A stretch of DNA of 64,000 nt from Desulfohalobium retbaense DSM 5692 (GCF_000024325.1 NC_013223.1:372001-436000); one strand, 5' to 3'; counted from the first letter of the stretch, positions 38,939 to 48,622 are shown. A program made the numbers and translations. Notes: generated from the letters alone by a model not told the origin.

Positions 38939-40069
38939 ATGCGCTATGCACGACACAAATGCGCAGAGCTACTCGAGCACGCGGGCATTACCCTGAACGG
39001 TTCGGCTCCCTGGGACATCCAGGTCCATGACGACCGATTGTATTGGCGGGTCCTGCGCGATAAACACCTCGGCCTTGGAGAGGCCTATATGGATGGGTGG
39101 TGGGACTGTCAGCGTCTGGACATGTGCATTGACCGGATTCTGCGTTCCGGCGTGCGCAAGGCAGCCAATCGGAGCTTGGCGCACGGGGCCCTGGCAGCCC
39201 TCAGTTTGCTCACCAATCGGCAGAAGCTTTCCCGGTCCCGGCAGATCGCTGAGCACCATTATGACCTGGACAACGATCTCTTTTTGTCGTTTCTCGATCC
39301 CTACAACCAGTACAGCTGCGGCTTTTTCAATGGCGACTGCAGCCTGGAAGAAGCCCAGGAGACGAAACTTGCTCTGACATGCCGGAAACTTGAACTTTCC
39401 CGGGACGACTCGCTTTTGGATATCGGCTGTGGCTGGGGGGGCTTTGCCAAGTATGCGGCAGAGCACTTCGGCTGCCATGTCACCGGGGTCAATATTTCCG
39501 AGGAGCAAATTGCGTTTGCCCGTCAGGATTGCCAGGGACTGCCAGTGGACATTGTCGAGCAGGACTACCGCGACGTCACCGACACCTATGACAAAGTGGT
39601 TTCCATTGGGATGTTCGAGCATGTGGGCCCCAAAAACTATGAGAGCTTCATGCGTGTGGTGCAGCGGTGTCTCAAAGAAGACGGTATTTTTCTCTTGCAC
39701 ACCATTGGAAGCAACAAGTCGCGACTGAACGTCGACCCCTGGATCTCGAAATATATTTTCCCCAACGGGGTGTTGCCGAGTGTCTCTCAGATCGGGCGGG
39801 CCGCTGAGCCCTATTTTATCATGGAAGATTGGCACAATCTCGGCCCGCACTACGATAAGACGCTGATGGCCTGGAATAGTCGGTTCCAGGAGGCTTGGCC
39901 CCGACTGCGGAAGAAATATTCACGGCGTTTCAAACGGATGTGGGAATATTACCTCCAGTCTTGTGCCGGGGCCTTTCGGTCGCGTTCCATTCAATTGTGG
40001 CAGGTAGTGTTCAGCAAGGGGCGGTGCCCGCAACCGGAATGCCGTTTGGCGGTTCAACAGGGGGACTGA
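38939..40069 (+). CDS. cfa: Cyclopropane-fatty-acyl-phospholipid synthase
   Basis: 376 residues. The N-terminal lipid-binding part has LGLGEAYMDGWWDC. The SAM-dependent methyltransferase core has LLDIGCGWGGFAKYAAEHFG, VSIGMFEHVGPKNYESFM and FLLHTIGSNKS. HHYDLDNDLFLSFLDPYNQYSCGFF is diagnostic of Cfa. It methylates the double bond of membrane-lipid acyl chains, usually as a stress or stationary-phase adaptation. A strong AAGGAGG lies just before ATG 38939. Confidence 0.96.
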   Translation: MRYARHKCAELLEHAGITLNGSAPWDIQVHDDRLYWRVLRDKHLGLGEAYMDGWWDCQRLDMCIDRILRSGVRKAANRSLAHGALAALSLLTNRQKLSRSRQIAEHHYDLDNDLFLSFLDPYNQYSCGFFNGDCSLEEAQETKLALTCRKLELSRDDSLLDIGCGWGGFAKYAAEHFGCHVTGVNISEEQIAFARQDCQGLPVDIVEQDYRDVTDTYDKVVSIGMFEHVGPKNYESFMRVVQRCLKEDGIFLLHTIGSNKSRLNVDPWISKYIFPNGVLPSVSQIGRAAEPYFIMEDWHNLGPHYDKTLMAWNSRFQEAWPRLRKKYSRRFKRMWEYYLQSCAGAFRSRSIQLWQVVFSKGRCPQPECRLAVQQGD

Positions 40070-40466
40070 GTGTCGTTCCCATTGCCTCGTCGGAGGCTAT
40101 AGGCGGGGAGCACGACAAGGGAGGCGTAGTTGCTATGGCAAGGAAAATGTCGATTTTTTGCTTTTTTTGGCTGGTGTTGTTTGCCTGGCTGAGGTCGTGC
40201 TTCTTTGAGTAAATCGTATTCCTGGAATGTGCAGTATAGTTTAAAAAAAGTTTATTTGCAGGTACTTAGGCTTTTTTCTCAGTTGCGCAAGAGGGCTTGC
40301 GAAGGGAATTGCGTGCTAAAAACTTGGTAATGTATGAAAAAATGGCGGAAGTCGCCTTGAAGTCTTGACCTTGCCGGAAATACAGGACAAGGACAGACTA
40401 GAAGGGAGGAGAATCAATGGGCCCGTGTACGAGGTAGTCTGATACTGTCGATACTGGTGGAACCCC
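40070..40466. other. AT-rich intergenic region upstream of the GGDEF gene
   Basis: Contains two small ORFs. At 40135-40212 ATG opens a 25-residue hydrophobic peptide with GGAGG upstream. At 40417-40437 ATG opens a 6-codon frame (MGPCTR) with GGGAGGAG 5 bases before it, a better ribosome site than that of the GGDEF gene itself. Neither is proven. No terminator was identified. Confidence 0.4.
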
Positions 40467-42062
40467 ATGCTTGATTTGGCCGCTTTGTATCAGTTCGGCT
40501 TTCTGAGCTATTTTTATTTTTTTGCTTCCAGCATCGCTATCGCTCTGACCTTTTTGCTGTGGCGCCGCAGGACATTGATCGGTGCTTGGTATTTGATGTG
40601 GTTCGAGGTGGCTGTGGCTGCCTGGAGTTGTGCTGCGGCTTTTGAATTGGCGGCCACAGTCGTGCCACTGAAGATCTGGTGGACCCAAATTTCCTATGTC
40701 GGGGTCACCAGCGCCCCTGTCTTTTTTTTCCTTTTTGCTGCTGAGTTTGGTCAGCAAAGCCATTGGCTCTCCACCCAACGAATCGCCGCCCTTTTTATTT
40801 TGCCCGCCTTTTTTCTGTTCGCTGCGGCCACCAACCAATTTCACGGTCTGATCTGGCAGGAAGTCTGGATGAGGCCTGAAAGCTTCTGGGCGATGTATGA
40901 GCACGGCCCCCTTTTTTGGGCGCTGGTGGTGTATGAATACAGCCTTTTGGTGGCTGGCATTGTCTTTTTGCTTCAGGCCCAGCGTCTTTTCCCAGATTTC
41001 TACCGCATCCAGAACACCTTCCTGCTGATCGGGGTCCTTTTGCCCCTGGCAGGCAACCTTGTCGATGTGTTCGGCTTCACGCCTCTGCCGGGTTTGAACT
41101 GGACGCCGATGTCTTTTGCGCTTTCCGGGGTCATTCTCGCCCTGGGCATTTTGTGTTTCCGAGTCCTGGATGTCGTGCCCATTGCCCGTAAACAGGTCAT
41201 CGACGCTATGTCCGAAGGGGTCGCCGCTGTGGACAATTCCGGACGTATTGTTGATGCCAACCCAGCGGCCTGCCAGTTCCTCCAGTCGGATGTTGCCGGG
41301 TTGATAGGTATGCGGGCCCGGGATGTGTTCGCGCCGTGGTATGCGACGCTTGTGGTCATGGAGCCAGGTAGCGGCAGTGTCGAGATCCGATTGCCCTACG
41401 GGTTCAAAGAGATGAGTTGGCTGGAAATCGAGCGCTCGGAAATACGGGATGCTCGGGGCCGATTGTGGGGACAGCTTGTTTTGATGCGTGATGTTTCCGA
41501 ACGCAAGGAGGCGGAATCGCGCCTGCTCCAAATGGCGGCCACTGATGAGTTGACCGGCTTGTACAACCGTCGCCGTTTTTTCGAATTGGCCCGCGGGGAA
41601 TTCAATCGTGCCAAACGATATAGTAGCCCTATGACCATTCTCCTTTTGGATATCGATTATTTTAAACGCATAAACGACGAATATGGTCACGACGCCGGAG
41701 ATACGGCCCTGCGGTGCATTGTGTCGATGATTGCTTCGCAGTTGCGGAGTCTGGATGTGCTAGCCCGGTTGGGCGGTGAAGAATTCGTCGCCCTGCTTCC
41801 CGAAACCCACCAGTTTGATGCCGAACGGATTGCCGAACGGATTCGTAGTGAGATTGAGAGCACGGCCATCAATCTTTTTGAAACCACTCTTTTTGTCACG
41901 GTGAGTATCGGCGTGGCTGGGTACTCCAAGGAAATGCAGGATGTCGGGGAACTGATCAACCGGGCCGACGAGGCTATGTACCGCGCCAAGCGAGACGGGC
42001 GCAATCAGGTTTGTTTGGCAACTCCTCGAAATCTTGTCCAATCCAAGACGCGTCTTACCTAG
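40467..42062 (+). CDS. 7TM-PAS-GGDEF diguanylate cyclase
   Basis: 531 residues. The first 230 residues hold seven hydrophobic helices resembling the histidine-kinase N-terminal 7TM domain. A PAS domain (about 235-350: VIDAMSEGVAAVDNSGRIVDANPAACQFL) and a GGDEF domain (about 360-520) follow. The active site reads GGEEF, and an I-site RSLD sits five residues before it, so the enzyme should make c-di-GMP with product inhibition. DIDYFKRINDEYGHDAGD is the Mg2+/substrate motif. It lacks an EAL domain. It could feed the c-di-GMP riboswitch found at 55.6 kb, but that link is speculative. Confidence 0.9.
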   Translation: MLDLAALYQFGFLSYFYFFASSIAIALTFLLWRRRTLIGAWYLMWFEVAVAAWSCAAAFELAATVVPLKIWWTQISYVGVTSAPVFFFLFAAEFGQQSHWLSTQRIAALFILPAFFLFAAATNQFHGLIWQEVWMRPESFWAMYEHGPLFWALVVYEYSLLVAGIVFLLQAQRLFPDFYRIQNTFLLIGVLLPLAGNLVDVFGFTPLPGLNWTPMSFALSGVILALGILCFRVLDVVPIARKQVIDAMSEGVAAVDNSGRIVDANPAACQFLQSDVAGLIGMRARDVFAPWYATLVVMEPGSGSVEIRLPYGFKEMSWLEIERSEIRDARGRLWGQLVLMRDVSERKEAESRLLQMAATDELTGLYNRRRFFELARGEFNRAKRYSSPMTILLLDIDYFKRINDEYGHDAGDTALRCIVSMIASQLRSLDVLARLGGEEFVALLPETHQFDAERIAERIRSEIESTAINLFETTLFVTVSIGVAGYSKEMQDVGELINRADEAMYRAKRDGRNQVCLATPRNLVQSKTRLT

Positions 42063-42404
42063 CTTCCGGGGACAAACCCTCCTGTGCTCTCGTTGTTTCC
42101 CTCCTTGCGCCAGATTTCCCGTGATTCAGAAATGGCATGAAGTCGTGCTCAAAACGGCGCCCTCCGGTGCCCAGGGCAAGCGGTTCGTTCGTGTCCCCCC
42201 TTGCCCCGTGACGGGCTCCCTGTGTATGACAAGAGATACGGCAAGGAGAAGGCGTGTTGTTGCCGGAATGTCCCGCGCGCAGCACATGACCTGAGAGTGG
42301 TGGCCCATGCGGCAGCCAAGTGGCTCGCCAGGAAGGGAGCCGGTACCGGCCCGCAAGGCCGAGGCAATTGGATATTGTGGCAAAAAACGACAAAGGGGAG
42401 AAAT
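42063..42404. other. Intergenic region between the GGDEF gene and malate synthase
   Basis: No repeat, hairpin or supported ORF is seen in these 342 bases. The malate synthase frame stays open back to 42201 but shows no family similarity before ATG 42405. Confidence 0.5.
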
Positions 42405-44594
42405 ATGACGGAGTATGTCCGTAGTGGAGGACTCCAGGTAGCGGCGCCGTTGGCCGAGCTGGTGGCTCAGGAGGTGACGCCCGGAATCGGCGTAGATCCG
42501 GAGAAGTTCTGGACCGCTCTCGCCCAGGCTGTGCGCGATTTCGCTCCGCGCAATGCGGCTTTGTTGAAAGAGCGGGACCGGCTGCAGGAGCAGATAGACC
42601 AGTGGTTCCAAGACCGTCGCGGTCAAGCGCATGATGCTGCGGCGCACAAGAAGTTTTTATACGATATCGGCTATTTGATTCCCGAGGGCGAGGATTTTTC
42701 CATTCGGACTTCTGATGTGGATCCGGAGATTTCGGCTGTGGCGGGGCCGCAATTGGTCGTGCCTGTCAATAACCCCCGGTATGCGCTCAACGCCGCCAAT
42801 TCCCGCTGGGGCAGCCTCTACGACGCCCTCTACGGTACAGATGTCCTGCCGGAAACCGACGGAGCGGAGAAGACCGCAGAATACAACCCGGTCCGCGGCG
42901 AAAAGGTCGTCGAACACGCCGCCCGTTTTCTGGATCAGGCCGTCCCCCTGGCCCAGGGCTCCTACACCGGTGTGACCGGATATGCCGTCCGCCACGATGA
43001 CGGCGTAGCCCGCTTAGAAGTGGCCCTTGACGATGGATCTGTCACCGGATTGCGCGACGGACAGCAATTTGTGGGCTATGTGGGGGAGGACCGGTTGTCA
43101 GCCGTTCTCTTTCGCCATAACGGGCTGCACATTGAGATCCAGATCGATCCCGAGGACCCCATCGGGCGCAATCACCCGGCCGGGGTCAAGGATGTGGTGG
43201 TCGAGGCGGCCATGACCACCATTCTCGATTGCGAGGATTCGGTGACCGCCGTGGATGGTGTGGACAAGACAGTCGCCTACCGCAATTTGCTGGGCCTTTT
43301 TCGAGGGGACCTGGAGACCTCGTTTTCCAAGGGCGGGCAAACCGTTGAGCGGCGGCTCCACCCGGACCGCAGCTACACCTCGCCTGAGGGACGCCTTTTC
43401 CATCTCCACGGCCGGAGTCTGATGCTCGTACGCACTGTCGGGCATCTCATGACTTCGGACGCCGTGCTGGACGAAGAGGGGCGGCAGATCCCCGAAGGTA
43501 TCCTCGATACCTTCATGACCGCGCTTATCGGATTGCATGATCTGAAAAAGACCGGCCCGTTCCAGAACAGCCGTAGCGGCAGCCTGTATATCGTCAAACC
43601 CAAAATGCACGGTCCGGAGGAAGTGGCCTTCACCTGCGAGCTGTTCGCGGCGGCGGAAGAATCCCTGGGCCTGCCCAGCCGGACCTTGAAAGTCGGGGTC
43701 ATGGACGAAGAGCGGCGGACCACGCTCAACCTCAAAGAATGCATCCGTCAGGCCCAGGACCGGATTATTTTTATCAATACCGGGTTTCTGGACCGCACCG
43801 GCGACGAGATCCATACGAATATGGAAGCCGGCCCTATGGTGCGCAAGAACGAGATGAAGCAGGAACCCTGGATGCAGGCCTATGAGGACTGGAACGTCGA
43901 TGTCGGATTGGCCGCCGGGTTCCGCGGACGGGCCCAGATCGGCAAGGGCATGTGGCCCAAGCCGAACAAGATGCGGGAGATGCTCGAGACCAAACAGGTC
44001 CATCCCGAGGCGGGCGCCAATTGCGCCTGGGTGCCCTCGCCCACGGCAGCGACTCTGCACGCCCTGCACTACCACCAAGTGGAGGTGAACGCCCGGCAGG
44101 TCGCCCTCGAAGGGCAGCGGCGGGCTTCGCTGGATGATTTGTTGACCATTCCGGTGCTGCGGTCTGCGGCTCCGTCGGAGGCGGAGATCCAGCAGGAGTT
44201 GGAAAACAATGCCCAGAGCATCCTGGGCTATGTCGTGCGCTGGGTGGAACAGGGCATCGGCTGTTCGACGGTGCCGGATATCAACGATATCGGGTTGATG
44301 GAAGATCGGGCGACTTTGCGCATTTCCAGTCAGCATATCGCCAACTGGCTCTATCACGGGATATGCAGCAAGGACGAGGTCCTGGCGGTGCTCAAACGCA
44401 TGGCGGCTGTGGTCGATCGCCAGAACAGCGGGGATCCGTTCTACCGTCCCATGGCCGAGGACTTTGACAATAGCGTGGCCTTTCAGGCGGCGTGTGATCT
44501 GGTATTCAAAGGGTGTGAACAGCCCAATGGGTATACCGAACCCATTTTGCACGCCCGTCGCCGGGAAGCGAAAGCGAAATTCGGGATTGAGTGA
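42405..44594 (+). CDS. glcB: Malate synthase G
   Basis: 729 residues, the length of the G isoform. Diagnostic stretches are [61 protein letters not shown] and [15 protein letters not shown]. The latter regions contain the acidic metal and glyoxylate ligands. It condenses glyoxylate with acetyl-CoA to malate. ATG 42405 has AAAGGGGAG upstream. No isocitrate lyase or glycolate oxidase gene is in the window, so the glyoxylate source is unknown. Next downstream is the archease-rtcB pair. Confidence 0.97.
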   Translation: MTEYVRSGGLQVAAPLAELVAQEVTPGIGVDPEKFWTALAQAVRDFAPRNAALLKERDRLQEQIDQWFQDRRGQAHDAAAHKKFLYDIGYLIPEGEDFSIRTSDVDPEISAVAGPQLVVPVNNPRYALNAANSRWGSLYDALYGTDVLPETDGAEKTAEYNPVRGEKVVEHAARFLDQAVPLAQGSYTGVTGYAVRHDDGVARLEVALDDGSVTGLRDGQQFVGYVGEDRLSAVLFRHNGLHIEIQIDPEDPIGRNHPAGVKDVVVEAAMTTILDCEDSVTAVDGVDKTVAYRNLLGLFRGDLETSFSKGGQTVERRLHPDRSYTSPEGRLFHLHGRSLMLVRTVGHLMTSDAVLDEEGRQIPEGILDTFMTALIGLHDLKKTGPFQNSRSGSLYIVKPKMHGPEEVAFTCELFAAAEESLGLPSRTLKVGVMDEERRTTLNLKECIRQAQDRIIFINTGFLDRTGDEIHTNMEAGPMVRKNEMKQEPWMQAYEDWNVDVGLAAGFRGRAQIGKGMWPKPNKMREMLETKQVHPEAGANCAWVPSPTAATLHALHYHQVEVNARQVALEGQRRASLDDLLTIPVLRSAAPSEAEIQQELENNAQSILGYVVRWVEQGIGCSTVPDINDIGLMEDRATLRISSQHIANWLYHGICSKDEVLAVLKRMAAVVDRQNSGDPFYRPMAEDFDNSVAFQAACDLVFKGCEQPNGYTEPILHARRREAKAKFGIE

Positions 44595-44633
44595 TCCCTT
44601 CTGAACCTGTGTGCTCTTGGTATCCAAATCGGG

Positions 44634-44763
44634 ATCGGGATCGAAATCGGTATCGAAAGGAGATTGGATCAGAGTTGAGAAAATCGAGGCGGCACGATGC
44701 CTTTACCGTTTTGTTCGATGGGAAGACACAGTGCGAATGCCTAAAAACGATTTCGATCCCGAT
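44634..44763. repeat. Perfect 16-base inverted repeat between glcB and archease
   Basis: ATCGGGATCGAAATCG (44634-44649) is matched by its exact reverse complement at 44748-44763, about 98 bases apart. The left arm sits in a GATCGGGATCGAAATCGG-type simple repeat. No ORF lies between the arms. Confidence 0.6.
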
Positions 44764-44811
44764 CATAAACGATTTTGAATGGAAACGGACGACCTCGAGC
44801 CTGGAGACGGT

Positions 44812-45234
44812 ATGGCAACGGCGGGCTGGAGCACTTTTGATCACGGGGCGGATATCGGGATCCGCGGCTGGGGGGCGAGCCTGGAAGGGGCCTTTGCCCA
44901 GGCGGCCGTGGCCCTGATGTCCCTGATGGACGGCTCCTGGGAGCGTGTCCAGCCACAGCAATCCTTTGAACTCCAGGTTACCTCCTATGACGTCGAAGGG
45001 CTTTTTGTGGCCTGGATTAATGGTCTGCTGGCCGAAGCCGAACTGCGGAAAATGGTCTTTTGCTCCTTTGTTCCCACGATTGCCGGGACGACCTTGAGCG
45101 CCACGGTGTGGGGGGAGCCTGTTGCAGTCCGTGAGCACGAGTGGGGCGTCGAAGTCAAAGGGGCGACATTCTCCGAATTGTTTGCAGGGCGGCAGAACGA
45201 CGGCTGGGCGGCGCAATGCGTCGTCGATGTCTGA
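44812..45234 (+). CDS. Archease (RtcB cofactor)
   Basis: 140 residues. STFDHGADIGIRGWGASLEGAFAQAAVALMSLMDG is the archease N-terminal signature; DVEGLFVAWINGLLAEAE and the C-terminal VEVKGATFSEL also match, including the acidic metal-binding residues. Archease speeds guanylylation of RtcB and allows multiple turnover. ATG 44812 follows GGAG by 5 bases; an in-frame ATG at 44779 is an alternative. rtcB starts 16 bases after this gene ends. Confidence 0.92.
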   Translation: MATAGWSTFDHGADIGIRGWGASLEGAFAQAAVALMSLMDGSWERVQPQQSFELQVTSYDVEGLFVAWINGLLAEAELRKMVFCSFVPTIAGTTLSATVWGEPVAVREHEWGVEVKGATFSELFAGRQNDGWAAQCVVDV

Positions 45235-45250
45235 TCGTGTGGAGGCGCGT

Positions 45251-46681
45251 ATGGACACAAGTCTTTTGCGGCGGATCAATGCCTATTGTTGGGAAGTTCC
45301 CCAACAGGGCGCCATGCGGGTTCCAGGGCGTCTGTTCGGCAGCGGAGCCCTTATCCGCGACCTCGACGACATGGTTCTGGAGCAGGTCAGCCAGGTCGCA
45401 GCCCTGCCAGGGATTGTCCGTGCTTCGCTGGCCATGCCCGACGCCCACTGGGGGTACGGATTCCCTATCGGGGGCGTGGCGGCCTTTGATCCCGACCGTG
45501 GAGGCATTATTTCCGTGGGCGGGGTGGGGTATGATATTTCCTGCGGTGTGCGCACCTTGCGGACAGGATTGTCCAAAGAGGACGTCCTTTCTGTCTTACC
45601 GGAACTGGTGGATCTTTTGGCTACGGTGATTCCTGCGGGGGTCGGACGCGGCGGACAGCTCAGGCTGTCCGGCTCCGAACTCGACGATGTCCTGCGTCTG
45701 GGCGCGCGCTGGGCCGTGGCCCAAGGATACGGAGAATCGCGGGATCTGGAATATATCGAGGATGGCGGTTGCTTGAGCGGGGCGAATCCGGAGGTGGTTT
45801 CAGAAACGGCGAAAAAGCGGCAGCAGGATCAGGTCGGCACCCTGGGCTCCGGCAACCACTATCTGGAAGTCCAGTATGTGGATGCGATCTATGACCAAGC
45901 AGCGGCCTTTGCCTTCGGGCTCAAAGAGGGCGGTGTCGTGGTTTCACTCCATTGCGGCTCACGGGCTCTGGGGCACCAGATCGGCACCGATTATATCCAA
46001 ATCCTGGGGCGGGCGGCGCAAAAACGCAGCCTGCACCTGCCCTCGCGGGACCTGGTCTGCGCGCCCATCGATTCCAAAGAGGGCCGCGATTATTACCAGG
46101 CTATGGCCTGCGGTGTGAATTGCGCCCTGGCCAACCGGCAGGTGCTGGGGCACCTGGTCCGGCAGGCCTTTGCCGAAATGTTTCCGTTGGCCCGTCTGGA
46201 ATTGCTCTACGATGTGAGCCACAACACCTGCAAGGTCGAAGACCACGATGTCGATGGACTGCGCAAGTCCCTGTATGTGCACCGCAAGGGGGCGACCCGC
46301 TCTTTTGGGCCGGGGCGTCAGGAACTTCCAGCCGCCTACCGCGGCGTGGGACAACCGGTGCTGATCGGTGGGACTATGGGGACGGCGTCGTATATTCTGG
46401 CCGGTACGGTGGAGAGCGAGGCCATGGCCTGGGGCTCGGCCTGCCACGGCGCCGGACGGGCCATGAGCCGCAAGCAGGCGACGAAGCGGTGGAAAGGCAA
46501 GAGTGTACTCCACGAACTGGAACACCGCGGTATCCTGGTGCGTGCGGCCAGTCAGCGTGGTGTGGCTGAAGAGGCCCCGGGGGCCTATAAAGACGTCGAC
46601 GAGGTCGTGGAATCTACCCACCATGCCGGGTTGGCGCGCAAGGTGGGCCGCTTGCGACCCCTGGCCTGTATCAAGGGGTGA
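45251..46681 (+). CDS. rtcB: RNA-splicing ligase RtcB
   Basis: 476 residues. AMPDAHWGYGFPIGGVAAFD, VGGVGYDISCGVRTLRT, GTLGSGNHYLEVQ, HCGSRALGHQIGTDY, YDVSHNTCKVE and GTMGTASYIL supply the metal-binding Cys, His and Asp/Asn residues. SACHGAGRAMSRKQA contains the nucleophilic His guanylylated by GTP. It joins RNA 2',3'-cyclic phosphate ends to 5'-OH ends. GGAGG lies 5 bases before ATG 45251. No rtcA or rtcR is adjacent; instead an archease gene precedes it. Confidence 0.97.
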   Translation: MDTSLLRRINAYCWEVPQQGAMRVPGRLFGSGALIRDLDDMVLEQVSQVAALPGIVRASLAMPDAHWGYGFPIGGVAAFDPDRGGIISVGGVGYDISCGVRTLRTGLSKEDVLSVLPELVDLLATVIPAGVGRGGQLRLSGSELDDVLRLGARWAVAQGYGESRDLEYIEDGGCLSGANPEVVSETAKKRQQDQVGTLGSGNHYLEVQYVDAIYDQAAAFAFGLKEGGVVVSLHCGSRALGHQIGTDYIQILGRAAQKRSLHLPSRDLVCAPIDSKEGRDYYQAMACGVNCALANRQVLGHLVRQAFAEMFPLARLELLYDVSHNTCKVEDHDVDGLRKSLYVHRKGATRSFGPGRQELPAAYRGVGQPVLIGGTMGTASYILAGTVESEAMAWGSACHGAGRAMSRKQATKRWKGKSVLHELEHRGILVRAASQRGVAEEAPGAYKDVDEVVESTHHAGLARKVGRLRPLACIKG

Positions 46682-47105
46682 TTAAGAAGGGAGGATGCCG
46701 TTGAAAGCATGCCTCAAGTTTAAAAATCCCTTTTCAATGTCACGAAATTCATGGAGTCAAAATAAGTAAAATCTTTGCCGATACGGATTTTGGACTAAAT
46801 ATTGTCCCACTGTGGGAAGGAACCTCTTGTATTTCCGTTAGCGCTTTTCTCTTCATCTCGCCGGAATAGGTGTCACCATTGCGTATGCCAATTCTTGAAT
46901 TTTTGTCCAGGGCATTCGAACCCAATTTCGAGCTTGTGAGAAGTAGCGGAATGTGTTTGTATACACAATCGGGAACAGTAGACATCGCATGCAGGGATTT
47001 GGGGCGCCCCCCTTGCTCGAAACGCTTGGAAAGCGCTTTGCGATGGCCGCCGCCGGTGTGGAGTCGGTCTCTTTTTTCACAGTGGCACCCCTAGAAGGAT
47101 GGACA
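46682..47105. other. AT-richer intergenic region after rtcB
   Basis: The 424 bases are clearly richer in A+T than the neighbouring genes. A 78-codon minus-strand ORF (46749-46985) has a protein-like composition but I recognise no family and no good ribosome site. It may be decayed or acquired DNA. Confidence 0.4.
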
Positions 47106-47549
47106 ATGGAATTACCGCGATTAAGTATCGGTGTGGTGGGTCTTAGCCTGTTGTTTTTTCTTGTTAGCTGCGGAGGGGATAGCACTGAAAAGACAGGGGC
47201 TGAAGATGTTAAAAAGGAAACCAAGGAAGCAGTGGAAGCGGTTCAGGATTACGCCTCTGAGAAAAAGGCGGATTTTGAAGAGCAAATTCGTCAGCAGCTC
47301 GATGCTCTCAAACAGGATATCGCCCAGTTGGAGAGCAAAGTGGAAGCTATGGGCCAAGACGCCCAGGAAGGTATGGAGGAACAGCTCGCGGCCTTGAAAG
47401 AGCAGCGCCAGAATCTCCAGGCGAAGTTGGAGCAGCTTCAGGATGCCGGCAATGATACGTGGCAGGAGCTGAAAAAAGAGTCCAGTCAGGCCATGGAAGA
47501 CCTCAAACAGTCCTATGAGGATTTGCAGTCCTCGACGTCGGAAAACTAA
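47106..47549 (+). CDS. Small coiled-coil lipoprotein
   Basis: 147 residues. The N-terminus is a lipoprotein signal (IGVVGLSLLFFLVSCGGD, lipobox Cys21). From about residue 35 to the end it is Glu/Lys/Gln-rich with heptad spacing, so a long helix or coiled coil is expected. AGAAGGATGG precedes ATG 47106; the frame opens earlier at 46953 without a signal. No family function is known. It leads a run of small genes likely to act in the envelope or stress response. Confidence 0.7.
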   Translation: MELPRLSIGVVGLSLLFFLVSCGGDSTEKTGAEDVKKETKEAVEAVQDYASEKKADFEEQIRQQLDALKQDIAQLESKVEAMGQDAQEGMEEQLAALKEQRQNLQAKLEQLQDAGNDTWQELKKESSQAMEDLKQSYEDLQSSTSEN

Positions 47550-47810
47550 ACAAAGCGTATCCGCTCATGTGATGCGGCACGGCCTCGATACATCCCAGCG
47601 GCGGAGCGTGTTCCGTCATTGCCCGGCCCCATATGTCCAGTACAGCGCAGGCTTTTGCTACCGGGCAATCCACAGCAGGATTCCCTGTGTTGCCGACGTA
47701 CGCCATTTACGCGGGATGGGGGCGGTGAACTGGGACATCAGAGGGGGCGCGAGGCGTATAAAAAAGCCCTCCCTTTTCAAAAATTCTTCAACCTGAAAGA
47801 TGAGAGGCCT

Positions 47811-48101
47811 ATGAAATCCAGAGACGAACATATTCAGGAGCTCAAACAGCAACTGGATAAGTGGAATGCCAAAATTGACGAATTGGAAGTCCAGGCCAAG
47901 CTGGCTGAGATGGAGAACCGGGAAAAATATGAAGCTGAGATACACCGGTTCAAGAAAAAGCGCGACGAGTTGCGTAAAACCATTGAAGAAATGGCCCATT
48001 CCGGCGAGGCGGCGTTTTCAGAACTCCAACGTGGAGCGGAGCAGGCCTGGGAAGCCTTGTCTGAGGCGTATAAAAACGCCAGGCAGCATTTCAAAAAATA
48101 G
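47811..48101 (+). CDS. sll1863-like coiled-coil stress protein
   Basis: 96 residues beginning MKSRDEHIQELKQQLDKWNAKIDELE, almost entirely charged helix with heptads to residue 60, then EALSEAYKNARQHFKK. The start and pattern resemble the sll1863-type stress-response coiled-coil proteins as I recall them. GAGAGG lies 3 bases before ATG 47811. Cytoplasmic; no catalytic residues are seen. Confidence 0.7.
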   Translation: MKSRDEHIQELKQQLDKWNAKIDELEVQAKLAEMENREKYEAEIHRFKKKRDELRKTIEEMAHSGEAAFSELQRGAEQAWEALSEAYKNARQHFKK

Positions 48102-48125
48102 TCGGCAAGATGGTCAGGAGAGTAT

Positions 48126-48269
48126 ATGAAGAGGATCGTGCCAGTACTCGGGATTATCTGTGTAACCGTGGTTCTTTTTTTCTCGACAATCGGCTGTAAT
48201 ACTATTGAAGGTATGGGTGAAGATCTGGAAGCTACCGGAGAAGCCATTGAACAGGAAGCTGAGGAGTGA
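48126..48269 (+). CDS. Entericidin A/B family lipoprotein
   Basis: 47 residues, not reported by simple ORF length cut-offs. A signal (VPVLGIICVTVVLFFSTIGC) ends in a lipobox Cys24 and is followed by NTIEGMGEDLEATGEAIEQEAEE, the entericidin core. Entericidins are small envelope lipoproteins linked to stress or bacteriolysis. GTCAGGAGAG lies upstream of ATG 48126, 24 bases after the coiled-coil gene. Confidence 0.88.
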   Translation: MKRIVPVLGIICVTVVLFFSTIGCNTIEGMGEDLEATGEAIEQEAEE

Positions 48270-48371
48270 TGCTTTGCGTGCCAACTCAAGGGGTCCTGCT
48301 ACCATTCCAGCTACATACGGAGAAATTGATTCTTAGCGCAGACAGAATCTGTGAGCGATCAAAGGAGAACT

Positions 48372-48509
48372 ATGGATCTGCATATTGAGCTTCAGCCGCT
48401 TCTGGCAATAACCGCCGGAGTCCTCGTTTTGATCTTTCCCAAACTGCTGAACTCTATTATTGCCATTTATCTCATAGCGTATGGGGTTTTGAGTATCACC
48501 TCGTTTTGA
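48372..48509 (+). CDS. DUF3096 small membrane protein
   Basis: 45 residues: LQPLLAITAGVLVLIFPKLLNSIIAIYLIAYGVLSI, two short helices around a conserved FPKLLN turn, matching the DUF3096 pattern. AAAGGAG lies 5 bases before ATG 48372. Function unknown. Last gene of the small-protein run; a long hairpin follows 28 bases after its stop. Confidence 0.82.
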   Translation: MDLHIELQPLLAITAGVLVLIFPKLLNSIIAIYLIAYGVLSITSF

Positions 48510-48536
48510 GGTTTCTGAGCGCACGGTACCGCGTCT

Positions 48537-48594
48537 ACGGAGGAACAAGGCACCCCTCCGGGGTTTTCCCCGGCGGGGTGCCTTGTTCCTCCGT
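48537..48594. terminator. Long bidirectional hairpin between convergent genes
   Basis: Arms of 27 bases (ACGGAGGAACAAGGCACCCC...) pair with one mismatch around a TTTT loop. It sits between the end of the DUF3096 gene (plus) and the end of the DUF364 gene (minus), so it can terminate both. Confidence 0.75.
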
Positions 48595-48622
48595 TATAGA
48601 AAAAATCTTGTTTTGTTCCTGT

